Below are positions 19,528 to 29,428 of a DNA stretch of 64,000 bases, one piece after another. How positions within the stretch are numbered: the stretch's first letter is position 1; each line of letters begins with the position of its first letter. The notes under the pieces were generated by a model. That model was not told the origin of the DNA. It worked only from the letters and a program-made list of their open reading frames with translations, and searched no databases. The position numbers were made by a program, and so were the translations under genes. This stretch comes from Haemophilus haemolyticus (lineage in GTDB: Bacteria > Pseudomonadota > Gammaproteobacteria > Enterobacterales > Pasteurellaceae), in the NCBI RefSeq assembly GCF_003352385.1, contig NZ_CP031243.1:1733501-1797500 (forward strand). Direction: 5' to 3'.

Positions 19528-20142
19528 CTACAGTGCGGCTTTTAAAGCTTCGCGAATAACTTGTTCACTGGTTAATTCTGGCTTAGCAACTCGTTTCACC
19601 ATTTTTTCTGCTTCTGAAGGTTTATAACCTAAAGCAATCAAGGCTGAAATAGCTTCATCAGATGAATTTTCTGAGTGGGATTCAATGGATGGAACTGACG
19701 GAATATGAGTACTTTCTACAAAGAAATCGCTTTGTTTTACGCCCTTAAATTTACCTTTGAGCTCTACTAACAAACGTTCAGCTGTTTTTTTGCCAACTCC
19801 TGGAATTTTAGTGAGTTTAGATAGCTCTTCTCTCTCTATCGCATAAGCAAATTGTTCGACCGACATGGCAGATAAAATCGCTAAGGCTAATTTAGGCCCC
19901 ACCCCATTTGTTTTAATTAATTCACGAAATAAAGTGCGGTCTGTTTTCTGGGCAAATCCAAAAAGTAAATGAGCATCTTCCCGAACAACAAGATGGGTGA
20001 ATAAAGTAGTTTCTTGACCAATTTCTGGTAAATCATAGAAACTCGTCATAGGCAAAAGCAATTCATAGCCTACACCTTGAACATTAAGTAAAATTTCTGG
20101 AGGTTGTTTTTCTAAAAGAATGCCTTGTAAGCGACCGATCAT
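19528..20142 (-). CDS. ruvA: Holliday junction DNA helicase subunit RuvA
   Basis: 204 residues, [21 protein letters not shown] domain, two helix-hairpin-helix motifs ([14 protein letters not shown] and [17 protein letters not shown]) and the C-terminal domain III that contacts RuvB. Directly upstream of ruvB. 62 bp separate it from ruvC. Confidence 0.97.
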   Translation of the reverse strand: MIGRLQGILLEKQPPEILLNVQGVGYELLLPMTSFYDLPEIGQETTLFTHLVVREDAHLLFGFAQKTDRTLFRELIKTNGVGPKLALAILSAMSVEQFAYAIEREELSKLTKIPGVGKKTAERLLVELKGKFKGVKQSDFFVESTHIPSVPSIESHSENSSDEAISALIALGYKPSEAEKMVKRVAKPELTSEQVIREALKAAL

Positions 20143-20204
20143 AATTCTTCCGAATGATAAAAAACTTAACGCATAGAATAAAATAAAACTGGACGAACAT
20201 CCAG

Positions 20205-20777
20205 TTAAATTTTTAATCTAAAGCGTCCTCGGCTATATCTGGTCTTTAAAAGTGCGGTCATTTTTTCTTGCGTTTCTGTCATTTTAACAGAATTGGCAAT
20301 ATGTAAAGAATGTTGAATAGAATGAGCGTGCGTAATTGCGATAGCCAACGCATCCGCTGCATCAGCTTGAGGTTTATCTGACAACTTCAAAATACGAGTC
20401 ACCATTTCTTGCACTTGCACCTTATCTGCAGAACCAATACCCACAACCGTTTGTTTTACTAAACGTGCGGCATATTCAAAAACAGGTAAATCATGATTTA
20501 CCGCAGCAACAATCGCCGTACCACGTGCCTGCCCGAGTTTCAAAGCCGAATCTGCATTCTTCGCCATAAATACTTGCTCAATTGCAAACATATCAGGTTG
20601 AAACTGCGTGATGATTTCAGTTATTCCAGCATAAATGCGTTTCAAACGGGTTGGTAAATCTTCAACTTGAGTACGAATTGCGCCACTGCCGAGATATTCT
20701 AAATGTCTCCCTGTTTGGCGAATCACACCATAACCAGTTACGCGAGAACCTGGGTCAATACCTAAAATAATGCTCAT
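20205..20777 (-). CDS. ruvC: Crossover junction endodeoxyribonuclease RuvC
   Basis: 190 residues. Resolves Holliday junctions after RuvAB migration. RNase H-like acidic residues are visible: Asp in [12 protein letters not shown] (N-terminus), Glu in [11 protein letters not shown], and two Asp in [14 protein letters not shown]. An uptake signal encodes part of the C-terminus near 20250. Confidence 0.97.
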   Translation of the reverse strand: MSIILGIDPGSRVTGYGVIRQTGRHLEYLGSGAIRTQVEDLPTRLKRIYAGITEIITQFQPDMFAIEQVFMAKNADSALKLGQARGTAIVAAVNHDLPVFEYAARLVKQTVVGIGSADKVQVQEMVTRILKLSDKPQADAADALAIAITHAHSIQHSLHIANSVKMTETQEKMTALLKTRYSRGRFRLKI

Positions 20778-20823
20778 AATTTCTATAAAAAATGGGTAAT
20801 TACATTACCCATTTATTGCATTA

Positions 20824-21564
20824 TTAAAGTTGAGATGCCACTTCGTCACTAATTTCACCATTGTGATATACGTTTTGTACATCATCACAATCTTCCAACA
20901 TATCAATTAAACGAAGTAATTTTGGTGCAGTTTCAATATCAAGATCAACCGTTGTTGATGGAATCATCGTTACTTCAGCTTCTTGAACTTTAAAGCCAGC
21001 CGCTTCAATGCCATCACGCACTGAACCTAAATCTTCCCAAGCAGTATAGATTTCAAATGAACCATCATCTTGTGGTTGAATATCATCAGCACCCGCTTCG
21101 ATAGCCGCTTCAGTTAATGCATCTTCATCTGCTTGTTCAATTAAAATTAAACCTTTTTTGCTAAATAAATAACCAACAGAACCTTCTGTTCCCAAGTTAC
21201 CACCACATTTGGTAAAACTTGGGCGAACCTGTGAAATGGTGCGGTTTGCATTATCACTCAAACACTCCACCATAACCGCTGTACCGCCTGGGCCATAACC
21301 TTCATAGATTTTGGTTTCCATATTGGTATCATCGCCACCGCCTACACCACGATCAATAGCGCGGTTGATAGTATCGCGCGTCATATTGTTGCTAAGTGCT
21401 TTATCTACTGCTGCACGTAAACGCGGATTAGCACTCACATCGCCACCACCAATTTTAGCTGCAGTAACAAGCTCACGAATTAATTTAGTAAAAATTTTAC
21501 CGCGTTGTGCATCTTGTGCTGCTTTGCGGTGTTTAATATTAGCCCACTTACTATGGCCTGCCAT
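20824..21564 (-). CDS. yebC: YebC/PmpR family protein
   Basis: 246 residues, [22 protein letters not shown]. Long annotated as a transcriptional regulator; recent work on the family links it to relief of ribosome stalling at proline-rich or other difficult sequences. Position between nudB and ruvC is conserved in gamma-proteobacteria. Confidence 0.93.
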   Translation of the reverse strand: MAGHSKWANIKHRKAAQDAQRGKIFTKLIRELVTAAKIGGGDVSANPRLRAAVDKALSNNMTRDTINRAIDRGVGGGDDTNMETKIYEGYGPGGTAVMVECLSDNANRTISQVRPSFTKCGGNLGTEGSVGYLFSKKGLILIEQADEDALTEAAIEAGADDIQPQDDGSFEIYTAWEDLGSVRDGIEAAGFKVQEAEVTMIPSTTVDLDIETAPKLLRLIDMLEDCDDVQNVYHNGEISDEVASQL

Positions 21565-21576
21565 GTTGTTTTCCTT

Positions 21577-22029
21577 CTATTTATCTTTAAGAATATATTT
21601 TCTAATTGCTTCCGCATTATTGGAAGATTTTGTCATTTGGATTGCTTTTTCAGGAGAAACCCATTGATATGCCAAATGCTCACTTAATATTGGTTCGAAT
21701 TCTTGCTCCATTGCCAATAAAAACCAATGCTCACGGCAATGCGTCACATTCGGTGCGTATTTATATCGGAAATATGGAAAAATTTCAAATTCTATGCTCT
21801 CTTTGCAATCAAAAAGTCCGGTGGAATTTTCTGAAATTTCTAACCGCACTTCTTCCCAAAGCTCACGAATTGCTGTTTTTTTTGGTGTTTCACCACTTTC
21901 AATAGTGCCCGTAACAGACTGCCAAAAATCAGGATCATCTTGGCGTTGGAGCATTAAAACTCGGTTTGTATCTTTAGCGTAAATTACAACGAGAACAGAT
22001 TGATTATTTTTATATTTCAAGCTCGTCAT
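21577..22029 (-). CDS. nudB: Dihydroneopterin triphosphate diphosphatase (Nudix NudB)
   Basis: 150 residues. The Nudix box starts at GTIESGETPKKTAIRELWEE; the usual Gly after EE is Arg here, while E. coli NudB also lacks it. Removes pyrophosphate from dihydroneopterin triphosphate in folate synthesis; also reported to act on dATP. It heads the nudB-yebC-ruvCAB cluster; aspS, its usual upstream neighbour, is displaced by about 3.3 kb of accessory DNA. Confidence 0.9.
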   Translation of the reverse strand: MTSLKYKNNQSVLVVIYAKDTNRVLMLQRQDDPDFWQSVTGTIESGETPKKTAIRELWEEVRLEISENSTGLFDCKESIEFEIFPYFRYKYAPNVTHCREHWFLLAMEQEFEPILSEHLAYQWVSPEKAIQMTKSSNNAEAIRKYILKDK

Positions 22030-22080
22030 CTACATAATTGAGAATGAGCAGCATCATACCTTTTCTACTAAAAACTTTCA

Positions 22081-22117
22081 AAAAAATTACCGCACTTTAA
22101 AACTAAAGTGCGGTAAT
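22081..22117 (-). terminator. Paired-USS terminator downstream of the Nramp-like gene
   Basis: TTACCGCACTTTA / TAAAGTGCGGTAA, a perfect 13-bp stem with a 4-nt loop made of two uptake signals; on the minus strand it is followed by ATTTTTTTG. A textbook intrinsic terminator. Confidence 0.88.
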
Positions 22118-22130
22118 TATCTTAATTATT

Positions 22131-23399
22131 TTAGTTTAACCAGCCAGCTTGTTGAGCTATAAATAACCCTGCAAAGGCTGTTAAGTAGAATAAACCGATA
22201 AGAGATAACCACAATAAGCCGCCTTTTACACTGTGTTTCGCGTGCTTAGTCAGAGATAAATTCAACCAAGCAAAGATTGGTGCAGAAACAAATGAAGCAA
22301 TCATCGCGAATTTCAGCATTGGGCCTACTGCATTATTAAAGTAGAAAATAATCGCTAAACCAGATAACGCCGCAAAAATCATACCGATATTAAGAATTCT
22401 CACAGAGCTTTCTTGTTTACCGAATAAGATACGCAAAGATTCAACATTGGTACGAGAGTAACCATCAATTACTGTAATTGTTGTACCAAACATACACATG
22501 AACGCAATGACTGCAATTAATAAGCGAGACCATTCACCGATAGTACTTGCATACATATTGATAAGTTGTGCGATATATTTTCCGCCAACCATCTCTACGG
22601 TTTCAGGAGAACCATATTGCACCAATGCACCAAGCGCTAAGAAAACGACAGCTAAAATGGCTGTACCAATGTAACCCACGTTAAAGTCAAATAAACCGTC
22701 TTGATAAGACACTTTGGTCAAGCGACGTTTTGCTACCACCCACATGGAATTAATAGCAGAAATCTCAATCGGCGCCGGCATCCACCCCATTAACGCCACC
22801 AAAAAGGCCAATTTACTTAATTCCCATGGAGAAGGAGGTACAAAATCAGGTGCGGCTACGCCATTGATACCATTACGCATAAAAGCAATCACGACAGCGC
22901 TCACGGTTGTTACCGTTAAAGCAATCATGATGATTTTCGATAAACTATCTAATAAACGGTACTTCCCTAACAATAAAATACCGGTTGTCACAAGAATCAC
23001 TAATGAGCTTAATACTGGCATTGGTAGAGGAATTGGCGTAATGAAGGTTAAAATTGCTGCCGTTAATAATCCCACTGCCGCAGTATTAATCACTGTCGCA
23101 AAAATGTTTAAAGCTAAGAATAACCAAAGATAGAATTTCCCTTTTTGACGGTAACCTTCTAACAACGTATTACCGGTATCTAGGGTATATTGAACACCGA
23201 AACGGAAGAAAGGATATTTAAATAAGTTAGCAAGAATCACAATGCTCACTAATTCCCAACCATAGATCGCACCAGCTTGGGTAGATGCAATAATATGCGA
23301 CCCACCAACAGCTGCCGATGCCATCACGATGCCAGGGCCTAAGGCAGAGAATTTACTCGCCCATGTTGATTTTTCTACTGGAGTTGAAACTTCACGCAT
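22131..23399 (-). CDS. Nramp-related membrane transporter lacking canonical metal motifs
   Basis: 422 residues, about 11 membrane helices. The N-terminal FSALGPGIVMASAAVGGSHI corresponds to TM1 of Nramp/MntH transporters, and ALMGWMPAPIEISAINSMW to TM6. In classic Nramps TM1 carries DPGN and TM6 MPH; here these are AVGGSH and MPAP, so the Mn/Fe ligand set is missing. Other Nramp-fold proteins without these motifs carry different substrates, so substrate and metal specificity cannot be assigned. Stand-alone gene with its own terminator, at the edge of an accessory insertion. Codon use resembles its neighbours. Confidence 0.82.
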   Translation of the reverse strand: MREVSTPVEKSTWASKFSALGPGIVMASAAVGGSHIIASTQAGAIYGWELVSIVILANLFKYPFFRFGVQYTLDTGNTLLEGYRQKGKFYLWLFLALNIFATVINTAAVGLLTAAILTFITPIPLPMPVLSSLVILVTTGILLLGKYRLLDSLSKIIMIALTVTTVSAVVIAFMRNGINGVAAPDFVPPSPWELSKLAFLVALMGWMPAPIEISAINSMWVVAKRRLTKVSYQDGLFDFNVGYIGTAILAVVFLALGALVQYGSPETVEMVGGKYIAQLINMYASTIGEWSRLLIAVIAFMCMFGTTITVIDGYSRTNVESLRILFGKQESSVRILNIGMIFAALSGLAIIFYFNNAVGPMLKFAMIASFVSAPIFAWLNLSLTKHAKHSVKGGLLWLSLIGLFYLTAFAGLFIAQQAGWLN

Positions 23400-23636
23400 A
23401 AAATGTTCTCTTATAAATTGACCATAAACTGAAAAGGCCTTATTTATAATAGAATTTTATCCTTGAGTAAAGTAAATAAAATCCACTTAAAAGCACTAGT
23501 AAAAAATAAAAATCTAATTATTTTTGAATTTCAGAATATAACTCTAAAGCAAATAAATTCTCCCAGTATTCATACCAAAAAACGGATGCCTTTAAGTGAA
23601 TAAAATTTTTTCAACAAAAAGAAAGTGCGGTTAAAA
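23400..23636. other. Non-coding AT-rich flank upstream of the Nramp-like gene
   Basis: No open frame of note. On the minus strand TATTAT near 23448 could be a -10 for the transporter gene. A single uptake signal lies at about 23623. The stretch ends where the IS-like end begins. Confidence 0.5.
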
Positions 23637-23661
23637 TGATCTGCACCCCAAAAGTTGGACT
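23637..23661 (+). mobile_element. Solitary terminal inverted repeat of an IS3/IS150-type element (remnant)
   Basis: The 25 bases begin TGATCTGCACCCC and continue with AAAAGTTGGACT. This resembles the outer ends of IS3-family (IS150 group) elements, which start TG and contain a CCC-AAAA-GTTGGAC block. The outer end faces the Nramp-like gene and the interior side runs directly into a phage repressor fragment with no transposase, so most of the element is gone. Identification is by pattern memory only. Confidence 0.45.
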
Positions 23662-23953
23662 CAACAAACCAACATCTGGTCTCCATCGTTGATGGTGGGT
23701 AGCATAGAATTGCCGTTTGCCCAAAATACGGCACATTTTTCCGCTTTTACGCCTAAACTGCATAATAGGCTATCTGAATAAGGCTCTTGCCCGTCGGCTT
23801 CTGTTGCCCCTTCGTTAAAGCTGCCAAAGCCTGCTGAAACGTTGATAGAGCTATAACAGTCCACCATACTCACGCCCTCATCTAGTAACTCTTGCATTCT
23901 CTCAAACGCACGGCTGACAAGGCTTCCTGTCGGTTTTTCTGTCGTTGTTTTAT
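23662..23953 (-). pseudogene. Phage repressor, C-terminal fragment (S24/LexA-like)
   Basis: An open minus-strand frame from about 23966 down to a stop at 23661-23663. The product contains SRAFERMQELLDEGVSM and, later, NGNSMLPTINDGDQMLV. The Ser in GNSM is the catalytic serine of S24 self-cleaving repressors; the partner lysine region is missing because the frame is cut at the IS-like end (...QMLVC-stop). The N-terminal DNA-binding domain is also absent. The fragment runs head-to-head into the methylase remnant. Non-functional prophage debris. Confidence 0.75.
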
Positions 23954-24225
23954 TGCTTGACCCGCCTTACTTATGCACTCGCCAAGAGAGCTACAAGCAA
24001 GCCACTTACTTTGATTTGATTGATTTTTTACGCCTAATCAATCTAACCAAGCCTCCTTATATTTTCTTCAGTAGCACAAAAAGTGAATTTATCCGTTATT
24101 TGGACTATATGCAGGAATGTAAAACCGATAACTGGCAAGCGTTTGAGAATTACGAGCGAATTGTGGTGAAGACATCAATCTTCAAAGATGGGGTTTATGA
24201 GGATAATATGATTTATAAGTTCTAA
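23944..24225 (+). pseudogene. Phage D12-class adenine DNA methyltransferase, C-terminal fragment
   Basis: About 90 residues beginning at the catalytic motif (LLDPPYLCTRQESYKQATYF), then KPPYIFFSSTKSEFIRYLDYM and a C-terminus VVKTSIFKDGVYEDNMIYKF, typical of phage N6-adenine (Dam-like) methylases. The SAM-binding motif I and target-recognition domain that should precede DPPY are missing; upstream sequence belongs to the repressor fragment. A TTG at 23953 is only a nominal start. A terminator follows the stop. Confidence 0.78.
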
Positions 24226-24233
24226 ATTTAAAC

Positions 24234-24266
24234 CCTCTTTAAAGTCGATTTAAAGAGGTTTTTTTT
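24234..24266 (+). terminator. Terminator after the methylase fragment
   Basis: CCTCTTTAAA, loop GTCGA, TTTAAAGAGG, then eight T. Perfect 10-bp stem. Confidence 0.88.
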
Positions 24267-24273
24267 GTGGCTT

Positions 24274-24345
24274 ATTTTGCATAGGGCTTTGGAGATTAGC
24301 TATGCAAAATAATTTGCAAAACTATGCAAAAAATTTTGCAAGCTT
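24274..24345. repeat. Cluster of TTTTGCATAG/CTATGCAAAA repeats
   Basis: ATTTTGCATAG at 24274-24284 and its exact inverse CTATGCAAAAT at 24300-24310 flank a 15-nt spacer; a further direct copy CTATGCAAAA lies at 24322-24331, with TTTGCAAA and TTTTGCAAG partial copies between and after. The spacing is compact and the function unknown; it may be a phage-derived protein-binding array. Confidence 0.6.
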
Positions 24346-24396
24346 ACAATTATTTTGAAGATAAAGTGTTTGATAAATTCTCAATTATTGGGTAAT

Positions 24397-24425
24397 AAAA
24401 ATGCTGGAATATTCCAGCATTTTTT
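24397..24425 (-). terminator. Terminator of the secreted-protein gene
   Basis: Perfect palindrome ATGCTGGAATATTCCAGCAT flanked by AAAA and TTTTT, two bases past the stop of the minus-strand gene. Confidence 0.85.
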
Positions 24426-24427
24426 AT

Positions 24428-25300
24428 TTACATTTTATTAATAACTGTTTCTAATAAATTATTTTTTTCAAATAAACATTTAATAGAGTACTTATCTTTT
24501 TCTCCATGAGAATTTTTTAAAGTTATACTAGAAATTAAACTAACTCTTCCGTTAGGGTGTTGAAGGTAAGATACATCTAAAAATTTAGAAAAATTAACTA
24601 ATTTTTGTTTAGAAAATCTACGTTCTACATCTTTTTCACATAGTAGAATAGCTTTTTGTTGAGAAATGTATTCTATTGATTGCGATTTCCCAGAATTCAT
24701 ATCATCTAAAGAAAAAAATACATTAAATGACGATAATCCTTCTCCGCAAGTAACATAGAATACAGGATTGCTTTTAGTTCCCTTGGTTGATGAGACATCT
24801 AATACTGCAGGATCGATTTTTTTACAGTTAGCATTTTCTCTATGAATTTTATTAAGTTCTGCTGTTATTAATTTCTTATAAGGCTTTGTTATATCATTCC
24901 AATTAACATCTTCTTCTTCAATAATTCTAAATCCTTTTTCATCGAATTTAGCTTCTTTTAAAAATGAGCTTTTAATCCAGCCAACATGAGAGTCAGATAA
25001 ATAGGAAGGGGATACAACTTTAACTAAAGACCAAGAGTGATTAGGAGTATGGCATAATTCTCTCACAACATATTCATTGCTAAATTCAATATAAGAAATT
25101 TCATTTATAGCTTTACTGAGTGTTTCATTAATGACTTTCTCGCTCTTATCGCTTGGTTTTATGTAAACAGGAATCTCACTTCCTTTTGGTATGTACTCAG
25201 CATCAGTTTTCACATCTGTATCGGTACAAAGCTGAATATTCTGAGCATATGTATTAATAGAAACTCCGAAAAATAATAAAAATTTAAGAATACTTTTCAT
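24428..25300 (-). CDS. Secreted protein with SH3-like N-terminal region, unknown function
   Basis: 290 residues. Signal peptide MKSILKFLLFFGVSINTYA, then a region (about 35-125) with the rhythm of bacterial SH3 domains: IPVYIKPSDKSEKV ... WSLVKVVSPSYL ... HVGWIKSSFLKEA. The C-terminal half (about 150-290) has four spaced cysteines (NCKK, YVTCGEG, LLCEKD, IKCLFE) suggesting disulfides, consistent with the periplasm. I do not recognise the C-terminal domain. AT-richer than its neighbours, flanked by phage debris on one side and aspS on the other, so probably acquired. It could be cargo of the lost mobile element. Confidence 0.75.
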   Translation of the reverse strand: MKSILKFLLFFGVSINTYAQNIQLCTDTDVKTDAEYIPKGSEIPVYIKPSDKSEKVINETLSKAINEISYIEFSNEYVVRELCHTPNHSWSLVKVVSPSYLSDSHVGWIKSSFLKEAKFDEKGFRIIEEEDVNWNDITKPYKKLITAELNKIHRENANCKKIDPAVLDVSSTKGTKSNPVFYVTCGEGLSSFNVFFSLDDMNSGKSQSIEYISQQKAILLCEKDVERRFSKQKLVNFSKFLDVSYLQHPNGRVSLISSITLKNSHGEKDKYSIKCLFEKNNLLETVINKM

Positions 25301-25358
25301 AGTAAATTCCTTAATCGCTAATTATAGATAAAACAAAAGGGGAATAATCCCCCTTGCA

Positions 25359-27125
25359 TTATTCAGACTTAGTAACTTGAATCGCTAACTCTTCCAATGC
25401 CTGCGGATTCGCAAAACTTGGTGCTTCTGTCATTAAGCACGCTGCAGCCGTTGTTTTCGGGAATGCAATCACATCACGGATATTTTCAGTGCCAGTTAAA
25501 AGCATGGTTAAACGGTCTAAACCAAATGCTAAACCTGCATGTGGCGGTGTACCGAATTTTAATGCATCTAACAAGAAGCCAAATTTTTCACGTTGTTCTT
25601 GTTCATTGATACCAAGAATGCGGAATACGGTTTGTTGCATTTTCGGATCGAAAATACGGACAGAACCACCGCCCACTTCGTAGCCATTGATCACCATATC
25701 GTAAGCATTTGCTACTGCACTTGTCGGATCGGCTTCTAATTGCTCAGGACTAAAATCTTTTGGTGACGTGAATGGGTGATGCATTGCTGCAAGATTACCC
25801 TCTTCATCACGTTCAAACATTGGGAAATCAATCACCCAAAGCGGTTGCCATTCGTCTAAACGAGTTAAGCCAAGATCACGTCCTAATTTCAAACGTAATG
25901 CGCCCATTGCATCAGTGGTGGTTTGCCATTTATCTGCACCAAAGAATAAGATATCGCCGGTTTGAGCTTTCACGCGTTCAGCTAAGGCTTTCCATACCTC
26001 TTCATTTAAGAATTTCGCAATCGGGCTTTGTACGCCTTCAAGACCAGCATTAATGTCATTTACTTTCGCCCAAGCCAAACCTTTTGCACCGTAAATACCA
26101 ACAAATTGTGTGTATTCATCAATTTGTTTACGGGTGATTTCAGTACCATTTGGTACACGAATCACTGCCACACGGCCGTTTGGATTGTTTGCAGGCTCAT
26201 TAAATACTTTAAATTCAACATCTTTAACGATATCTGCCACATCGACCATTTCTAATGGGTTACGCAAATCTGGTTTATCTGAACCAAAACGAATCATTGC
26301 TTCTTGCCAGGTCATTTGTGGGAATTTGCCTAAATCCACACCAATGATGTTTTGCCATAAACCGTGTACCATGCGTTCCATGATCTCACGTACTTCTGGC
26401 GCAGTTAAGAAAGAAGTTTCCACATCGATTTGGGTAAATTCAGGCTGACGATCTGCACGTAAGTCTTCATCACGGAAACATTTCACAATTTGATAATAAC
26501 GATCAAAACCAGACATCATTAAAAGCTGTTTGAAAAGCTGTGGTGATTGCGGCAATGCATAGAATTTGCCTTTATGCACACGGCTTGGCACTAAATAGTC
26601 ACGCGCACCTTCTGGCGTTGCTTTGGTAAGCATTGGGGTTTCAATATCAAGGAAACCATTGTCATCCATAAAACGACGCACAAAGCTGGTGATTTTTGCA
26701 CGGGTTTTCAAACGTTGAGCCATTTCTGGACGACGTAAATCTAAATAACGATATTTTAAACGTTGCTCTTCAGTATTGTTTTGGTTAAAGTCGAGAGGCA
26801 ACACATCAGACGCATTGTAAACATGCAATTCTTTCGCTAACACTTCCACTTCGCCTGTTGCCATATTTTTATTAATTTGGTTTTCAGGACGCGCAATCAC
26901 TTCGCCTTTAATTTGAATACAGAATTCATTACGTAACCCAGCAGCCGCTGTCAATGCATCTTGATATTTCGGATCAAAACAAACTTGCACAATGCCATCA
27001 CGATCTCGCATATCAATAAAAATCAAGCCACCTAAATCACGACGGCGGTGAACCCAACCGCTTAATGTTACATCTTGTCCGATATTGTTACGGTTTAATG
27101 CTCCGCAATAATGTGTACGCATCAT
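25359..27125 (-). CDS. aspS: Aspartyl-tRNA synthetase
   Basis: 588 residues from ATG at 27125, with AAGGA seven bases before it; a TTG two codons upstream is unlikely. N-terminal OB fold ([21 protein letters not shown]), class II catalytic core (motif 2 [18 protein letters not shown], motif 3 [15 protein letters not shown]) and the bacterial insertion domain. Charges tRNA-Asp. Confidence 0.97.
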   Translation of the reverse strand: MMRTHYCGALNRNNIGQDVTLSGWVHRRRDLGGLIFIDMRDRDGIVQVCFDPKYQDALTAAAGLRNEFCIQIKGEVIARPENQINKNMATGEVEVLAKELHVYNASDVLPLDFNQNNTEEQRLKYRYLDLRRPEMAQRLKTRAKITSFVRRFMDDNGFLDIETPMLTKATPEGARDYLVPSRVHKGKFYALPQSPQLFKQLLMMSGFDRYYQIVKCFRDEDLRADRQPEFTQIDVETSFLTAPEVREIMERMVHGLWQNIIGVDLGKFPQMTWQEAMIRFGSDKPDLRNPLEMVDVADIVKDVEFKVFNEPANNPNGRVAVIRVPNGTEITRKQIDEYTQFVGIYGAKGLAWAKVNDINAGLEGVQSPIAKFLNEEVWKALAERVKAQTGDILFFGADKWQTTTDAMGALRLKLGRDLGLTRLDEWQPLWVIDFPMFERDEEGNLAAMHHPFTSPKDFSPEQLEADPTSAVANAYDMVINGYEVGGGSVRIFDPKMQQTVFRILGINEQEQREKFGFLLDALKFGTPPHAGLAFGLDRLTMLLTGTENIRDVIAFPKTTAAACLMTEAPSFANPQALEELAIQVTKSE

Positions 27126-27319
27126 ATTCAATTCCTTAACTCTCTATAAAAATGGAAAATACCGCAGAATTATACGGAAAAAGGCGCGTCTTTTAAATCT
27201 TAAACGGAAATTTATTTGACCCCTTGAAAACTTTCCTTAAAATGACCGCACTTTTTAAATATTTTCTAATTCGTAGGGTGTGGAAAGTTGAAAAAACACA
27301 CATCCCGCACACAATGTAA

Positions 27320-28045
<726 letters not shown>

Positions 28046-28120
28046 TTCATAACAAATTTATTTAATTCAACTTTTTTGTGGCATAATGCCCGCACTTTTT
28101 ATCACAAAAGGATTAAACCA

Positions 28121-28528
28121 ATGCGAATTTTACACACTATGTTACGCGTGGGCGATTTAGATCGTTCAATCAAATTTTATCAAGATGTTTTAGGTATGCG
28201 CTTATTACGCACCAGTGAAAACCCAGAATACAAATATACGCTGGCTTTTTTAGGTTACGAAGATGGCGAAAGTGCGGCAGAAATTGAATTAACATACAAC
28301 TGGGGCGTAGATAAATATGAACACGGCACTGCATATGGACATATTGCTATCGGAGTGGATGATATTTATGCGACTTGTGAAGCTGTTCGTGCAAGCGGTG
28401 GTAACGTTACTCGCGAAGCAGGGCCAGTTAAAGGTGGCTCAACCGTCATTGCTTTTGTTGAAGATCCAGATGGTTATAAAATTGAATTTATCGAAAACAA
28501 AAGCACTAAATCTGGTTTAGGCAACTAA
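28121..28528 (+). CDS. gloA: Lactoylglutathione lyase (glyoxalase I)
   Basis: 135 residues. Detoxifies methylglyoxal with glutathione. Metal ligands fall exactly where expected: His5, Glu56, His74 and Glu122. The frame is open upstream to an ATG at 28076, but [16 protein letters not shown] is the family start and AAAGGATTAAACC precedes it. A -10-like CATAAT lies at 28082-28087. Confidence 0.96.
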   Translation: MRILHTMLRVGDLDRSIKFYQDVLGMRLLRTSENPEYKYTLAFLGYEDGESAAEIELTYNWGVDKYEHGTAYGHIAIGVDDIYATCEAVRASGGNVTREAGPVKGGSTVIAFVEDPDGYKIEFIENKSTKSGLGN

Positions 28529-28555
28529 AGTGCGGTCAATTTTTATTGTATTTTT

Positions 28556-28589
28556 AATAACGTAGGGATTCCTACGTTATTTTATTTTT
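28556..28589 (+). terminator. Terminator between gloA and rnt
   Basis: AATAACGTAGG, loop GATT, CCTACGTTATT followed by TTATTTTT; perfect 11-bp stem. Confidence 0.87.
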
Positions 28590-28601
28590 AAGAGATAGAT
28601 T

Positions 28602-29291
28602 ATGTCCGATTCTCAAGAAATCCCTTATCACAACCAATTAAAAAATCGCTTTCGTGGCTATTTCCCTGTCATTATTGATGTTGAAACTGCAGGTTTTGAT
28701 GCCAAAAAAGATGCGCTACTCGAACTGGCCGCCATCACATTAAAAATGGATGAAAACGGTTATTTGCATCCTGATCAGAAATGCCATTTTCATATCGAGC
28801 CTTTTGAAGGAGCAAATATTAATCCGGAGTCCTTGAAATTTAATGGCATTGATATTCATAATCCATTACGTGGTGCGGTGTCTGAACTCGATGCAATCAC
28901 GGGATTATTTCAAATGGTGCGCAGAGGACAAAAAGATGCAGATTGCCAACGTTCTATCATTGTGGCGCACAATGCTGCTTTTGACCAAAGTTTTGTGATG
29001 GCAGCCGCTGAACGTACCGGCGTAAAGCGTAATCCCTTCCACCCTTTTGGAATGTTTGATACCGCAAGTTTAGCAGGATTGATGTTTGGTCAGACTGTTC
29101 TCGTTAAGGCCTGTCTTGCCGCTAAAATCCCGTTTGATGGGAAGCAAGCGCACTCAGCGCTATACGACACCGAACGTACAGCGGAATTATTCTGTTATAT
29201 GGTCAATCATTTAAAAGATTTAGGTGGTTTCCCACATATTTCTCAAATAGATGAAACAGAAAAAACAGTAGAAAATCAGACCGCACTTTAA
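28602..29291 (+). CDS. rnt: Ribonuclease T
   Basis: 229 residues, DEDDh 3'-5' exonuclease that trims tRNA CCA ends and the 3' ends of 5S/23S rRNA. Exo I motif [15 protein letters not shown] near residue 23, Exo III with [15 protein letters not shown] near 181. Same length class as E. coli RNase T (215). The stop overlaps the region of an uptake signal at 29279. Confidence 0.96.
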   Translation: MSDSQEIPYHNQLKNRFRGYFPVIIDVETAGFDAKKDALLELAAITLKMDENGYLHPDQKCHFHIEPFEGANINPESLKFNGIDIHNPLRGAVSELDAITGLFQMVRRGQKDADCQRSIIVAHNAAFDQSFVMAAAERTGVKRNPFHPFGMFDTASLAGLMFGQTVLVKACLAAKIPFDGKQAHSALYDTERTAELFCYMVNHLKDLGGFPHISQIDETEKTVENQTAL

Positions 29292-29364
29292 AAAACTAAA
29301 AAAGTGGTTGCAATAGTTTTATTTTTCCAGTAGTTTAAAAGCAATTCTTATTTGGAGATAAAAA

Positions 29365-29409
29365 ATGAACATTATCCGTCGTCACCATCATCACCATTCA
29401 ACTGAATAA
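29365..29409 (+). CDS. Histidine-rich leader peptide
   Basis: A 14-residue peptide, MNIIRRHHHHHSTE, with a GGAGA ribosome-binding site. Five consecutive His codons are the signature of his-type attenuation: ribosomes stall when charged tRNA-His is scarce. It precedes the attenuator hairpins at 29429-29509 and the transporter gene at 29616. Confidence 0.9.
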   Translation: MNIIRRHHHHHSTE

Positions 29410-29428
29410 TCTTTCAGGTTTTTGGTGT

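Noticed and set aside
23953..24225. Treating the methylase fragment as a functional DNA methyltransferase
   Set aside because: It begins at DPPY and lacks the SAM-binding and target-recognition parts.
24274..24345. CRISPR array
   Set aside because: The repeats are only about 10 bp, unevenly spaced, partly inverted, and there are no cas genes.
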